This document shows positions 1 to 8,540 of a DNA stretch of 64,000 bases, piece after piece. The notes under the pieces were generated by a model. It searched no databases and was not told the DNA's origin. It saw nothing but the letters and a program-made list of their open reading frames with translations. Location: the NCBI RefSeq assembly GCF_040529065.1, contig NZ_CP132343.1, positions 496,001 through 560,000 on the forward strand, in the 5' to 3' direction. This DNA is from Xanthomonas sacchari (GTDB taxonomy: Bacteria > Pseudomonadota > Gammaproteobacteria > Xanthomonadales > Xanthomonadaceae). A program made the translations under genes and the position numbers. Position 1 is the first letter of the stretch. Each line of letters starts with the position of its first letter.

Positions 1-509
1 TCGCCAGCGGCGGCTTCGGCACCCAGGTCACGGTGGAGACCGACGAAGGCTTGAAGAAGGTGCTGGGCGGGCTGGCCTACCTGGTCACCGGCATGAGCCG
101 GCTGGGCCGGATCGATCCGATCCGGGCGCGCTTCGAAGGGCCGGACTTTGCCTGGGAAGGCGATTTCATCGCGCTCTGCCTGGGTAACGGCCGCCAGGCC
201 GGCGGTGGCCAGGTGCTGTGCCCGGAGGCGCTGCTCGACGACGGCCTGCTCGACCTGACCCTGGTGCCCGAGCTGACCGGCGAGGTCGCCGCGACCCTGG
301 GCACCCTGGTCACGTCCGGCAAGCAGGCCGCACTGGAGCGGGTGGCGGTGCGTGCGCGCCTGCCATGGCTGCGGATCGAGGCGGCGCAGCCGCTGACCCT
401 GAACCTGGACGGCGAGCCGGAAACCTCGCGCCACTTCCGCATCGACTGCGTGCCCGGGCGCCTGCGCATGCACCTGCCGCCGGACTCGCCGCTGCTGCAG
501 GCGCGCTGA
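1..509 (+). CDS. yegS: YegS-type lipid kinase, C-terminal part (5' end outside window)
   Basis: The reading frame is already open at the window edge, so the GTG at 33 is an internal codon rather than a start. About 169 C-terminal residues are present. The stretch GGFGTQVT followed by the [23 protein letters not shown] segment is typical of the C-terminal beta-sandwich of YegS and related diacylglycerol-kinase-like lipid kinases, where it helps form the metal and lipid site. These enzymes phosphorylate lipids such as phosphatidylglycerol in vitro; their physiological substrate is unclear. The N-terminal nucleotide-binding domain (GGDGT motif) would lie upstream of the window. It is on the same strand as trpE but separated by about 470 bp containing two REP-like elements, so co-transcription is unlikely. 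Confidence 0.85.
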   Translation, partial: ASGGFGTQVTVETDEGLKKVLGGLAYLVTGMSRLGRIDPIRARFEGPDFAWEGDFIALCLGNGRQAGGGQVLCPEALLDDGLLDLTLVPELTGEVAATLGTLVTSGKQAALERVAVRARLPWLRIEAAQPLTLNLDGEPETSRHFRIDCVPGRLRMHLPPDSPLLQAR

Positions 510-569
510 CGCCAGCAGGTCGCAGCGCCTGCCATCCATCTCCTTTCGTGCTGCTCGCGTGCTGCTCTT

Positions 570-653
570 GTAGGAGCGGCTCTTGTCCCCTGTTGTGGGA
601 TCAGCCGCGACAGGCATTCCCGGTAATGCCCGTCGCGGCTGAAGCCGTTCTTA
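570..653. repeat. REP-like inverted pair, left copy interrupted
   Basis: Two oppositely oriented copies of the window's REP-like palindrome. The right copy (633-653) reads CGCGGCTGAAGCCGTTCTTAC. The left copy starts GTAGGAGCGGC at 570 but is split from CAGCCGCGAC (601-610) by about 21 bp of unrelated sequence. Apart from these elements and the one at 756, I see no gene between 510 and 979. Confidence 0.8.
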
Positions 654-755
654 CGACAGGCGGCGTGGCGAGGATCGGTTCGATCGTGGACGCGCACGCG
701 ATGACCAGATCGCGTACCTCAGACTCCGCACGGCGCACCAAGGCGAGTGCGCCCC

Positions 756-786
756 TGTGGGAGGGGCTTCAGTCCAGACGCGACGC
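756..786 (+). repeat. REP-like element, GTGGGAGGGGCTTCAG variant
   Basis: Single copy of the variant palindrome that begins GTGGGAGGGGCTTCAGTCC. Similar variants occur at 40725 and 53066. It lies in the noncoding stretch between the lipid kinase and trpE. Confidence 0.7.
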
Positions 787-979
787 CCTCACCGACCACC
801 TCCGCACCGCACTCGAACGGTCGCGCCTGCAACCGTTGCCAGTCGCCGCAGTTGCGGTAAAGTAGCCGCCGTGTCCAGTCTGACGACCCCGCGTTCCTTC
901 ACTTCCGCTCGCCGTGCGTGGCGATGGTGGCCTGCAGCCGTCGTCCGCCCTGTCACCGAGTCCCGGAAGGAAAGCCGTC

Positions 980-2455
980 TTGATTACCCGCGAGCAGTTC
1001 CAGCGCTACGCCGCTGAAGGTCACACCCGCATCCCCGTCGTCCGCGAAGTGCTGTCCGACCTGGACACGCCGCTGTCGGTCTATCTCAAGCTCGCCGACG
1101 CCCCGCACACCTATCTGTTCGAATCGGTCGAAGGCGGCGAACGTTTCGGGCGCTACTCGATCATCGGCCTGCCGGTGCGCCGCGTGTACACCTTCCGTGG
1201 GCACACCCTGGACGTGCGCGACCATGGCGAGCTGATCGAGCGCCGCGAGGTCGCCGATCCCTTCGCCGAGGTCGAGGCGCTGCGTGCCCAGCATGTGGTG
1301 CCCAAGCTGGCGGGCGTGCCCGGCTTCACCGGTGGCCTGGTCGGCTGGTTCGGCTTCGAATGCATCGGCTACATCGAGCCGCGCCTGGCCGGCGCCGTCG
1401 CCCGCGACGAGCTGGACACCCCGGACATCCTGCTGATGCTGTCCGAGGAAGTGGCGGTCTTCGACAACCTCAAGGGCCGCCTGTACCTGATCGTGCATGC
1501 CGACCCAGCCGAGGCCGACGCCTGGGAACGCGCGCAGGCGCGCCTGGATGCGCTCACCACCACGCTGCGCCAGCCCGGCGCCGGCTACCCCGCGCCGCTG
1601 GCGCGCGATGTGCTGGACGAGAGCGACTTCGTCTCCGGCTTCACCCGCGAGGGCTTCATCGCCGCAGTGGAGAAATCCAAGGACTACATCCGTGCCGGCG
1701 ACATCTTCCAGGTGGTGCTGAGCCAGCGCCTGAGCGTGCCGTTCGCCGCGCGCCCGGTGGACGTGTACCGCGCGCTGCGCGCATTGAACCCGTCGCCGTA
1801 CATGTATTTCCTCGACGTCGGCGACACCCAGGTGGTCGGCTCCTCGCCGGAGATCCTGGTGCGGCTGGAGAACGGCCAGGTCACCGTGCGCCCGATCGCC
1901 GGCACCCGGCCGCGCGGCAAGACCCCGGAAGAGGATCAGGCGCTGGAGGCGGAACTGCTCGCCGATCCGAAGGAGCGCGCCGAGCACCTGATGCTGATCG
2001 ACCTGGGTCGCAACGATGCCGGCCGGGTCTCGCAGGCCGGCAGCGTCGCCGTCGGCGAGCGCTTCGTGATCGAACGCTACAGCCATGTCATGCACATCGT
2101 CAGCGAAGTCACCGGCACCCTGCTGCCCGGCCTCAGCTACGCCGACGTGCTGCGCGCCACTTTCCCCGCCGGCACCGTCAGCGGCGCGCCGAAGATCCGC
2201 GCGCTGGAAGTCATTCGCGAGCTGGAGCCGATCAAGCGCAACGTCTACGCCGGCAGCATCGGCTACATCGGCTGGCACGGCGACGCCGATACCGCCATCG
2301 CCATCCGCACCGCCGTGATCAAGCACGGCCGCCTGCACGTGCAGGCCGGCGCCGGCATCGTCTACGACTCCGACCCGCAGACCGAATGGGACGAGACCAT
2401 GAACAAGGGCCGCGCGCTGTTTCGCGCGGTCGCCGAAGCGGCGAAGGGGCTGTGA
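980..2455 (+). CDS. trpE: Anthranilate synthase component I
   Basis: Converts chorismate plus glutamine-derived ammonia to anthranilate, the first committed step of tryptophan synthesis; partner of TrpG (7910-8491). 491 aa from a TTG start preceded by GGAAGGAAA at 966-974, which fits better than the longer open frame from 914. The N-terminal domain carries YLFESVEGGERFGRYS (tryptophan-binding region, equivalent of the LLES feedback motif). The C-terminal chorismate-binding domain carries VLSQRLS, IAGTRPRGKTPEED, LIDLGRNDAGRV and PAGTVSGAPKIRA. The stop overlaps the GTG start of the next gene, implying translational coupling. A cluster of three Trp codons lies upstream at 919-930 (see findings). 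Confidence 0.97.
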   Translation: MITREQFQRYAAEGHTRIPVVREVLSDLDTPLSVYLKLADAPHTYLFESVEGGERFGRYSIIGLPVRRVYTFRGHTLDVRDHGELIERREVADPFAEVEALRAQHVVPKLAGVPGFTGGLVGWFGFECIGYIEPRLAGAVARDELDTPDILLMLSEEVAVFDNLKGRLYLIVHADPAEADAWERAQARLDALTTTLRQPGAGYPAPLARDVLDESDFVSGFTREGFIAAVEKSKDYIRAGDIFQVVLSQRLSVPFAARPVDVYRALRALNPSPYMYFLDVGDTQVVGSSPEILVRLENGQVTVRPIAGTRPRGKTPEEDQALEAELLADPKERAEHLMLIDLGRNDAGRVSQAGSVAVGERFVIERYSHVMHIVSEVTGTLLPGLSYADVLRATFPAGTVSGAPKIRALEVIRELEPIKRNVYAGSIGYIGWHGDADTAIAIRTAVIKHGRLHVQAGAGIVYDSDPQTEWDETMNKGRALFRAVAEAAKGL

Positions 2456-3522
2456 GCGCCGCCGCGCCGCGGATCGGCTTCCGCAACGACTACAGCGAAG
2501 GCGCGCATCCGCGCCTGCTCGCCGCCCTGGCCACCGCCAGCGCCGAGCAGAATGCCGGCTACGGCCTGGACCGGCACAGCGCGCGCGCCGCCGAACTGAT
2601 CCGTGCCGAGATCGGCTGCGCCGACGCCGATGTGCACCTGCTGGTTGGCGGCACCCAGACCAACCTCACCGCCATCGCCGCGTTCCTGCGTCCGCACCAG
2701 GCGGTGATCGCTGCGGTCTGCGGCCACATCGCCACCCACGAGACCGGCGCGATCGAGGCCACAGGGCACAAGGTGCTCACCGTGGACGCGGCCGACGGCC
2801 GGCTCACGCCGGAGCGGATCGCGCCGTTGCTGGCCGAGCACGGCAACGAGCACCTGGTGCAGCCGCGGCTGGTCTACGTGTCCAACACCACCGAGGTCGG
2901 CACGATTTACCGCAAGCACGAACTGCAGGCCTTGCGCGTGTTCTGCGACGCGCACGGCCTGATGCTGTTCCTGGACGGCGCGCGCATCGGCAGCGCGCTC
3001 ACCGCCGACGGCAACGACCTGCGCATGGCCGACATCGCCGCGCTCACCGATGCGTTCTATATCGGCGGCACGAAGAATGGTGCGCTGCTCGGCGAGGCGT
3101 TGGTGATCCTCCATCCGGCCTTAAAGGCGGATTTCCGCTATCTGCTCAAGCAACGCGGCGCACTGCTGGCCAAGGGCATGGTGCTGGGCACGCAGTTCGC
3201 CGCGCTGTTCGAGGACGGCCTGTTCTACGAACTGGCCGCGCACGCCAACCGCATGGCCACGCGGTTGCGCGACGGGTTGGCCGCCGCCGGTGCGCAGTTC
3301 GCCTCGGATTCGCCGACCAACCAGCTGTTCGTGATCCTGCCTGCCGCCGCGGTCGAGACGCTGGCGCAGCGCTACGACTTCGAGCGCTGGCAACTGCTGG
3401 GCGACGGCCGCTGGGTGATCCGCTTCGTCACTTCGTGGGCGACGCAGGACGCGGCGGTCGATGCACTGATCGCGGATTTCGCCACGCTGCTCCACTCCGG
3501 CACGCAGCGTGCGGCCGGCTGA
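2452..3522 (+). CDS. Low-specificity threonine aldolase family protein (PLP)
   Basis: 356 aa from a GTG that overlaps the trpE stop (GTGA at 2452-2455); the open frame continues upstream only as a shadow of trpE. A fold-type I PLP enzyme of the beta-eliminating lyase/threonine aldolase group, cleaving L-threonine or allo-threonine to glycine and acetaldehyde. Visible features are the start FRNDYSEGAHP, the G-GTQTN phosphate-binding loop (LLVGGTQTNLTA), LDGARIGSAL, and the PLP lysine in YIGGTKNGALLGEA. The overlap with trpE suggests translation from the same mRNA, although the enzyme is not part of tryptophan synthesis. Substrate specificity cannot be read from sequence. Confidence 0.9.
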   Translation: MSAAAPRIGFRNDYSEGAHPRLLAALATASAEQNAGYGLDRHSARAAELIRAEIGCADADVHLLVGGTQTNLTAIAAFLRPHQAVIAAVCGHIATHETGAIEATGHKVLTVDAADGRLTPERIAPLLAEHGNEHLVQPRLVYVSNTTEVGTIYRKHELQALRVFCDAHGLMLFLDGARIGSALTADGNDLRMADIAALTDAFYIGGTKNGALLGEALVILHPALKADFRYLLKQRGALLAKGMVLGTQFAALFEDGLFYELAAHANRMATRLRDGLAAAGAQFASDSPTNQLFVILPAAAVETLAQRYDFERWQLLGDGRWVIRFVTSWATQDAAVDALIADFATLLHSGTQRAAG

Positions 3523-3543
3523 CATACCCCCAAGGAGAGGAAG

Positions 3544-4311
3544 ATGAAAATCCGTACGCTTGTTGCCTGGGCCGTTGCCGCAGCGCTGGCCTTGCCGGCC
3601 GTCGCCGGTGCGCAGGTCAACAGCCTGCCGTCGCAGCCGCATCTGTTGGTGAAGGGGGAGGCTGAGCGCGAGGTGGTGCCGGATCGCTTCGGTCTGACAA
3701 TCACCCTAAGCGCCGTGGATGCCGACCCGGGTGCGGCGCGTAAGCGTGTGCAGTCCAATGCCGAAAAGGTGCTGGCCGCGTTCGCACAGCGCCACGCGCT
3801 GGCAGGCAGCGTGCAGGCCACGACGCTGTCGATCGCACCCGAGCGTCGCTACCAAGAAGGCAAGCAGCTGTTCGAAGGCACGCGCGTGCAGCGCACGCTC
3901 TCCGCCGACTTCGCCGCATTGGGCGATGTACGCGCTTTGCTGGGCACATTGGCCACAAGCGAGGAAGTGCAGGTGTCGGGGATCGCGCCGCGTTACAGCG
4001 GCGAAGCCGCGCTGCGTGCCGAGCTCAAGCGCCAGGCGGCCGAGCAGACCCGCAGCTCCGCGCAATCCCTGGCCAAGGCCTATGGCGTGCGTCTGGGCGG
4101 CCTGTACACCATCTCCGAGGTGGCACCGAACTTCGCGTATGGCATCCAAGCCGGACGCTGGCCGTCCGAGTCGGTCTCGATGCAATTGGTGAGTGCGCCA
4201 GCCCCGCCTTCTGCATTTGGGTATGCCGCATCGCCCGCCGCCGAATCCCTCGAAGCCGGCAGCCTCACCCTCTCCGAAAACGTCTATGCGGTCTTCCTGA
4301 TCGCGCAATGA
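3544..4311 (+). CDS. SIMPL domain (DUF541) periplasmic protein
   Basis: 255 aa, with a clear signal peptide (MKIRTLVAWAVAAALALPAVAGAQ) and a GGAG-like RBS (AAGGAGAGG at 3532-3540). The mature part has the SIMPL/DUF541 layout: an early VKGEAEREVVPDRFGLTITL strand, a central helix-rich part and a C-terminal LSENVYAVFLI strand. Family members are periplasmic or outer-membrane-associated, with poorly defined roles, some linked to oxidative stress. It starts 21 bp after the threonine aldolase and probably shares its transcript. Function not assigned beyond family. Confidence 0.85.
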   Translation: MKIRTLVAWAVAAALALPAVAGAQVNSLPSQPHLLVKGEAEREVVPDRFGLTITLSAVDADPGAARKRVQSNAEKVLAAFAQRHALAGSVQATTLSIAPERRYQEGKQLFEGTRVQRTLSADFAALGDVRALLGTLATSEEVQVSGIAPRYSGEAALRAELKRQAAEQTRSSAQSLAKAYGVRLGGLYTISEVAPNFAYGIQAGRWPSESVSMQLVSAPAPPSAFGYAASPAAESLEAGSLTLSENVYAVFLIAQ

Positions 4312-4404
4312 GTCCTTCGCCATGCGGTGCGCGGCGGACACCGACGCAGTTCGCCGGCTGATCCGCCCGGCGCGCGCGATGGCACCCAGGCATGAGCCCG
4401 TCGC

Positions 4405-5187
4405 TCACCGCGCCACGTCGCGTGCCGCGCGGTCGATGAAATCGGCGACCACCTGCGGGTGCGACACCAGCGACAGGTGGCTCGACGCCAGATGCTGGAC
4501 CTGGGCACCGATGTCGTGCGCCAGTTGCCGCTGCACCGTCGGCGGCAGGGCGTGATCCTTGTCGGTGACCAGATACCAACTGGGCTTGCTGCGCCATGCC
4601 GCATGCGACACCCTGTCGGCGAAGGCGCGCGCGGCGATGGGCTGCTGCGTGGCGGCGAGCACACGCACCTTGTCCATCGGCACATCGCCCGCCATGACGG
4701 TTCGAAAGGCGGTCGGCGCGTCGAGCCACAGCCATCCGTCCGCATCGGGCGTCAGGCCGTCCATGGGTGCGTGCAGCCGGGTCAGCAGGTCGGCGACCGA
4801 TTCGTTGCTGTCGGGCACGAGGGCGGACAGATAGACCAGGCCGCGGACGTTGTCGGCATTGCCGGCTTCGGTGATGACCGCGCCTGCCCAGGAGTGCCCG
4901 ACGAGCAGAACAGGTCCGCGCTGCCGCGCCAGCACGCGGCGGGTTGCGGCGACGTCGTCGGCCAGCGAGGTCAGCGGGTTCTGCACGGCCGTCACGTGGT
5001 AGCCCTTGCGCTGTAGTCGCCGTACGACCTCCGCCCAGCTCGATCCGTCGACGAATGCGCCGTGCACCAGCACGATGTTCGGCACGGCACCGCGGAGCGT
5101 CTCGGCCCGGCTTGATCGCGGAAACACACTGGCAGCGAGCACGCCGGCGACCGCAAGGCCCGCAAGAAGCTTGGTGGGGAACGCCAT
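4405..5187 (-). CDS. Exported alpha/beta hydrolase
   Basis: 260 aa. N-terminal signal-like segment (MAFPTKLLAGLAVAGVLAASVFPRSSRA), then an alpha/beta hydrolase core: IVLVHGAFVDGSSW (oxyanion HG), the nucleophile elbow GHSWAG, and a C-terminal SHLSLVSHPQVVADFI with the catalytic-His region. Related to the esterase/EstC group often annotated simply as alpha/beta fold hydrolase. It is the last gene of the azoR-yciI-hydrolase operon (21 bp after the YciI gene), divergent from the LysR gene at 6319, which probably controls it. Natural substrate unknown. Confidence 0.85.
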   Translation of the reverse strand: MAFPTKLLAGLAVAGVLAASVFPRSSRAETLRGAVPNIVLVHGAFVDGSSWAEVVRRLQRKGYHVTAVQNPLTSLADDVAATRRVLARQRGPVLLVGHSWAGAVITEAGNADNVRGLVYLSALVPDSNESVADLLTRLHAPMDGLTPDADGWLWLDAPTAFRTVMAGDVPMDKVRVLAATQQPIAARAFADRVSHAAWRSKPSWYLVTDKDHALPPTVQRQLAHDIGAQVQHLASSHLSLVSHPQVVADFIDRAARDVAR

Positions 5188-5208
5188 GAGAATTCCTTTG
5201 CCGTTTGC

Positions 5209-5532
5209 TCAGGCGGGCTGGGCGCTGACCACGGCGGCGGCGCTTGCCCAGCGTGCCGCCAGTGCGTCGGCGCGGATCGACGGCTCGAAACCTTGTACCG
5301 ACACCGCGACCAGCCCATGGGTCACGAACGGATCCTCCGCCATCATGGCGTCGAGTTCGACGCGGCTCGTGCATGACGCCAGCACGATCCCGCCGGATTT
5401 GTCCGAATTTGGTCCCGCCGCCAGGATGCGGCCTGCCTGGATATGGTTCGCCAGCCATCGGCGGTGAGCATCGAGATGCGCCTGGATGTACTCGGGCGGG
5501 CGGAGGTAGGACAACGCGACGATGTAGATCAT
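5209..5532 (-). CDS. YciI family protein
   Basis: 107 aa; ferredoxin-like YciI fold. It has the family pattern MIYIVALSYLRPPEYIQAHLDAHRRWL, with the conserved His-Asp pair, followed by AGRILAAGPNSDKSGGIVL and DPFVTHGLVAVSV. YciI-like proteins are small cytoplasmic proteins, some with dehalogenase-like chemistry and some dehydratase-like; the reaction here is unknown. Middle gene of the operon with azoR (27 bp upstream) and the hydrolase (21 bp downstream). Confidence 0.88.
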   Translation of the reverse strand: MIYIVALSYLRPPEYIQAHLDAHRRWLANHIQAGRILAAGPNSDKSGGIVLASCTSRVELDAMMAEDPFVTHGLVAVSVQGFEPSIRADALAARWASAAAVVSAQPA

Positions 5533-5559
5533 CTGGATTCCTCGAGAAAGTGCGGGTGA

Positions 5560-6186
5560 TCAGTGCAGGGCGATCTGGCGCGCAACGTCGGCCGCGGCAC
5601 TGCGGGCGGCGGACATGGCCTGCGTGGCCAGTACATCGCCCTTCGAAAGGGGTTCGGCGCGAACGACATGCACATCGGTGATGCCCAGGAAGCCCAGCGT
5701 GGCCTTGAGATACGGCTCCTGGAAGTCCAGTGGCGCGAGGGGGCCGCTCGTGTAGACGCCGCCGCGCGTGGTCACGATCACCACGCGCTTGCCAGTGGCC
5801 AGTCCTATCGGACCGTCGGGCGTGTAGCGGAAGGTCCGGCCGGGCTGCACGATCCGGTCGATCCACGCCTTCAACTGCGTGGCGACCGAGAAGTTGTACA
5901 TCGGTGCGCCGACAACCACGACGTCGCTGGCCAGGAATTCGGTGACCAGCGCTTCGGATCGCGCGTGCTCGGCGGCTACGCTTGCCGTGTCCGCCGGTGC
6001 GGTCAAGGGGCGAAATCCGGCCGCGACGGGGCCATCGAGATGCGGAATCGCTTCGGCGACGAGGTCGCGGTAGCGGATCTGTGCCGCTGGTACGTGCGCC
6101 AGCAGCTCTGCGACAACCAATGCCGTCAGCGCTCGGGACGCCGACGCATCGCCGAGGATGCTCGAATCGAGGTGGAGGATGTGCAT
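5560..6186 (-). CDS. azoR: FMN-dependent NADH azoreductase / quinone reductase
   Basis: 208 aa, starting MHILHLDSSILG at 6186; the frame stays open upstream only because of GC bias. Flavodoxin-like fold with the FMN-phosphate loop SSILGDASASR, GAPMYNFSVATQLKAWID and TTRGGVYTSGP typical of AzoR. The family reduces quinones, and azo compounds in vitro, by two-electron transfer from NADH and is usually induced by electrophile stress. First gene of a three-gene operon divergent from the LysR regulator at 6319, an arrangement typical of LysR control of a detoxification operon. Confidence 0.9.
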   Translation of the reverse strand: MHILHLDSSILGDASASRALTALVVAELLAHVPAAQIRYRDLVAEAIPHLDGPVAAGFRPLTAPADTASVAAEHARSEALVTEFLASDVVVVGAPMYNFSVATQLKAWIDRIVQPGRTFRYTPDGPIGLATGKRVVIVTTRGGVYTSGPLAPLDFQEPYLKATLGFLGITDVHVVRAEPLSKGDVLATQAMSAARSAAADVARQIALH

Positions 6187-6318
6187 GGTGCTCTGTCCGC
6201 TGTTGGGTGAGTGAAGCTGCGCGTGGGCGCCGGCTCGGCGATGCGGAGGATGGCCGCCCGGTCGCTGGGCGTCCAAGACGGAATATGGGAAAGTTGAGAC
6301 CCAAAAGGACACACCCCA

Positions 6319-7224
6319 ATGCTCGACCTGCGCCAGCTTCGGTATTTCGTTGCGGTGGCCGAAACCGAGAACGTCGGTCGTGCGGCCGAGCAGTTGTACA
6401 TCTCGCAGTCGCCGCTGAGCCGGCAGATCAAGCAACTGGAGGAGCAGTTGGGCGTGCTGTTGTTCGAGCGCAGCAAGCAGCGCATTCGGCTCACTCAGGA
6501 GGGGCGCGATCTGCTCGGCGAGGTGCGGACGCTGATCGCCAATGCCAATCGGGTCGAGACCTTCGCACGGCGCCTCGGTGCAGGCAGTGCCGGGCGCCTG
6601 GCGATCGGCTACGTGGAGGGCGCGATGTATGCGAACGTGGTCAGCCCGAGCGTACGCGCGTTCCGGATCGCCAGCCCGTCGGTGCTGCTGTCGCTGCAGG
6701 GATTGGGGACCGCGGTGCAGTTCGATTACCTGCGCCGGCACATGCTCGACGTGGGGCTCGCCTACCGGATGCCGGAACGCGATACCGGCCTGAGCAGCGC
6801 ACTGGTGCTGGACGAGCCGTTGACGCTGGCGATCCCGAAGGGGCATCCGTTGTGTCGTTCGCGCAGCATCACCCCGGCGCAGCTCGACGGGCAGACCTGG
6901 ATCGCGGTGACGCGCCAGCCGGTGGATACGATTCGCCCAGCATTGCTCGCCGCCTGCCAGGATGCCGGTTTCACGCCGGACATCGCCTACGAGACCTCCG
7001 ATCCACTGGCCTCGCTGTATCTGGTGAGTGCCGGCCTCGGTGTGGCGCTGGTCCAGTCCGCGTTGAAGGAGCGCGCGCCGGCCGGCATCGTGTTCCGCGA
7101 TCTGCCTTGGCTGAGACTGCGGGTGAAGCTGTATCTGGTCTGGCGCAGCGACGATGCGCGTCCGATCGTCGCCACCTTCCGCGAGGCGGTCGCCACCTTT
7201 GCCGGGCACGCGCTGGACGTTTGA
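6319..7224 (+). CDS. LysR-family transcriptional regulator
   Basis: 301 aa. N-terminal winged HTH (MLDLRQLRYFVAVAETENVGRAAEQLYISQSPLSRQIKQLEEQLG) and a C-terminal periplasmic-binding-protein-like effector domain (from about residue 90). Closest to the LysR group with a CynR/BenM-like first half. Transcribed divergently from azoR across 132 bp (6187-6318), which should hold both promoters and the LysR site; no single T-N11-A box stands out. The inducer is not predictable. Confidence 0.93.
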   Translation: MLDLRQLRYFVAVAETENVGRAAEQLYISQSPLSRQIKQLEEQLGVLLFERSKQRIRLTQEGRDLLGEVRTLIANANRVETFARRLGAGSAGRLAIGYVEGAMYANVVSPSVRAFRIASPSVLLSLQGLGTAVQFDYLRRHMLDVGLAYRMPERDTGLSSALVLDEPLTLAIPKGHPLCRSRSITPAQLDGQTWIAVTRQPVDTIRPALLAACQDAGFTPDIAYETSDPLASLYLVSAGLGVALVQSALKERAPAGIVFRDLPWLRLRVKLYLVWRSDDARPIVATFREAVATFAGHALDV

Positions 7225-7394
7225 GCGCCGTGCCTGCGGCGTCCGGCGGATCGGAAGATCGACCGGTCTGCCTTGCTGTCGAGGAGTGCGGTAACGGGCC
7301 GCAGGCGCGGCGTGCTCGCCGTCGCCGCGGTGCTCGCGTGGTCCGCTGCCCGCGGCGACACGACCGGCGTGGCGCGCAATCGACACTGTCGAAC

Positions 7395-7526
7395 ATGGGC
7401 ATTACACTCGGGATCGGCCTGTCGCCGCTGCCTGCAGCGGTGGCCGGACCCTCCATCGATCAAGTGGCCGAGTGCATGACCCGCAACATCCCGTTCAACG
7501 TGGTGCATTGGTGGCGCTTCTCCTAG
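7395..7526 (+). pseudogene. Possible remnant of an exported protein
   Basis: A 43-codon frame encodes ITLGIGLSPLPAAVAGPS, IDQVAECMTRNIPFNVV and then a stop. The signal-like end followed by DQVAxCMxxNIP resembles the N-terminus of small exported lipoprotein-sorting-like proteins of xanthomonads, but nothing coherent follows in any frame. It may be a decayed gene start or chance. Apart from this, 7225-7909 holds no gene or terminator that I can support. Confidence 0.22.
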
Positions 7527-7909
7527 AAGCGGCGCACCCCTGCGGTCCATGACTGCACGATCGCCGCCCTGACCGGTGGCGGCTTCCCTCGGCTCCCGGC
7601 ATGGCGGCTCCCAACGAAGGAGAGTTGTCTTGTCCCCCACCAGATCCACGCCTCCCATGCCTGCCGCGCGTCACGGCGCCTGCCCGGTTTCCCGCGTCTG
7701 CGGAGCCGGCGCCTCCCGCCACGGATCGGTGGCATCCATGCGTGAGGACCGAACCGCTCCTGGTGCTGTCGTTGCGGGTGCTGCGCGGCAACGATGGCGG
7801 GCGCGAACGATGCTGCGGTTGCGCCGCACCCAGCCATCGCGCGTCAGTGCTGCACGCGGATCGGCTTTCTCTCTCCAAGACATGCAATGAAAATCAATGA
7901 GTTAAGTCG

Positions 7910-8491
7910 ATGACCGTCTTGATGCTGGATAACTACGACAGCTTTACCTACAACCTCGTGCAGTACCTGCAGGCGCTCGGCGCCGAGGTCAAGGTGGTGC
8001 GCAACGATGCGCTCAGCGTGGACGAGATCGAGCGCCTGGCGCCCGAGCGCATCGTCATCTCGCCGGGGCCGTGCACGCCGAACGAGGCGGGGGTGTCGCT
8101 GCAACTGATCGAGCGGCTGGGCGAGCGCACGCCGATCCTGGGCGTGTGCCTGGGCCACCAGAGCATCGGCCAGGTCTACGGCGGGCAGGTGGTGCGTGCC
8201 GGCACCATCATGCACGGCAAGACCTCGCGCATCCGCCACGAAGGCCGCGGCGTGTTCGCCGGCCTGCCGGACCGCTACGAGGCCACCCGCTACCACTCGC
8301 TGGTGGTGGAGAAGACCACGCTGCCCGACTGCCTGGAAGTGACGGCCTGGACCGAACACGACGACGGCACGGTGGAGGAGATCATGGGTCTGCGCCATCG
8401 CCAGTTCCCGGTCGAGGGCGTGCAGTTCCATCCCGAGTCCATCCTTACCGAGCATGGTCACGCCCTGCTGAAGAACTTCCTGGAGCGCTGA
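7910..8491 (+). CDS. trpG: Anthranilate synthase component II (glutamine amidotransferase)
   Basis: 193 aa, class I glutamine amidotransferase supplying ammonia to TrpE. Catalytic nucleophile Cys80 in GVCLGHQ and the His174-x-Glu176 pair in QFHPESI are intact; the N-terminus [17 protein letters not shown] is typical. It is 5.4 kb from trpE rather than adjacent, as in other Xanthomonas. Begins the trpG-flavin reductase-trpD-trpC-HAD series. Being alone of its kind in the window, it may also serve aminodeoxychorismate synthase (PabA role); that is inference. Confidence 0.96.
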   Translation: MTVLMLDNYDSFTYNLVQYLQALGAEVKVVRNDALSVDEIERLAPERIVISPGPCTPNEAGVSLQLIERLGERTPILGVCLGHQSIGQVYGGQVVRAGTIMHGKTSRIRHEGRGVFAGLPDRYEATRYHSLVVEKTTLPDCLEVTAWTEHDDGTVEEIMGLRHRQFPVEGVQFHPESILTEHGHALLKNFLER

Positions 8492-8540
8492 GCGCGCCGC
8501 GCCGGCGTCGCCCACTTCCCGTCACTGCCGGATCCTGCCG

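Noticed and set aside
33-509. A complete 158-aa protein starting at GTG 33
   Set aside because: The frame is open to the window edge and residues before 33 match YegS, so it is a truncated gene.
1360-2451. N-terminal extension of the threonine aldolase frame across trpE
   Set aside because: It is an Arg/Pro-rich shadow frame of trpE with no similarity to the family; the coupled GTG at 2452 is the start.
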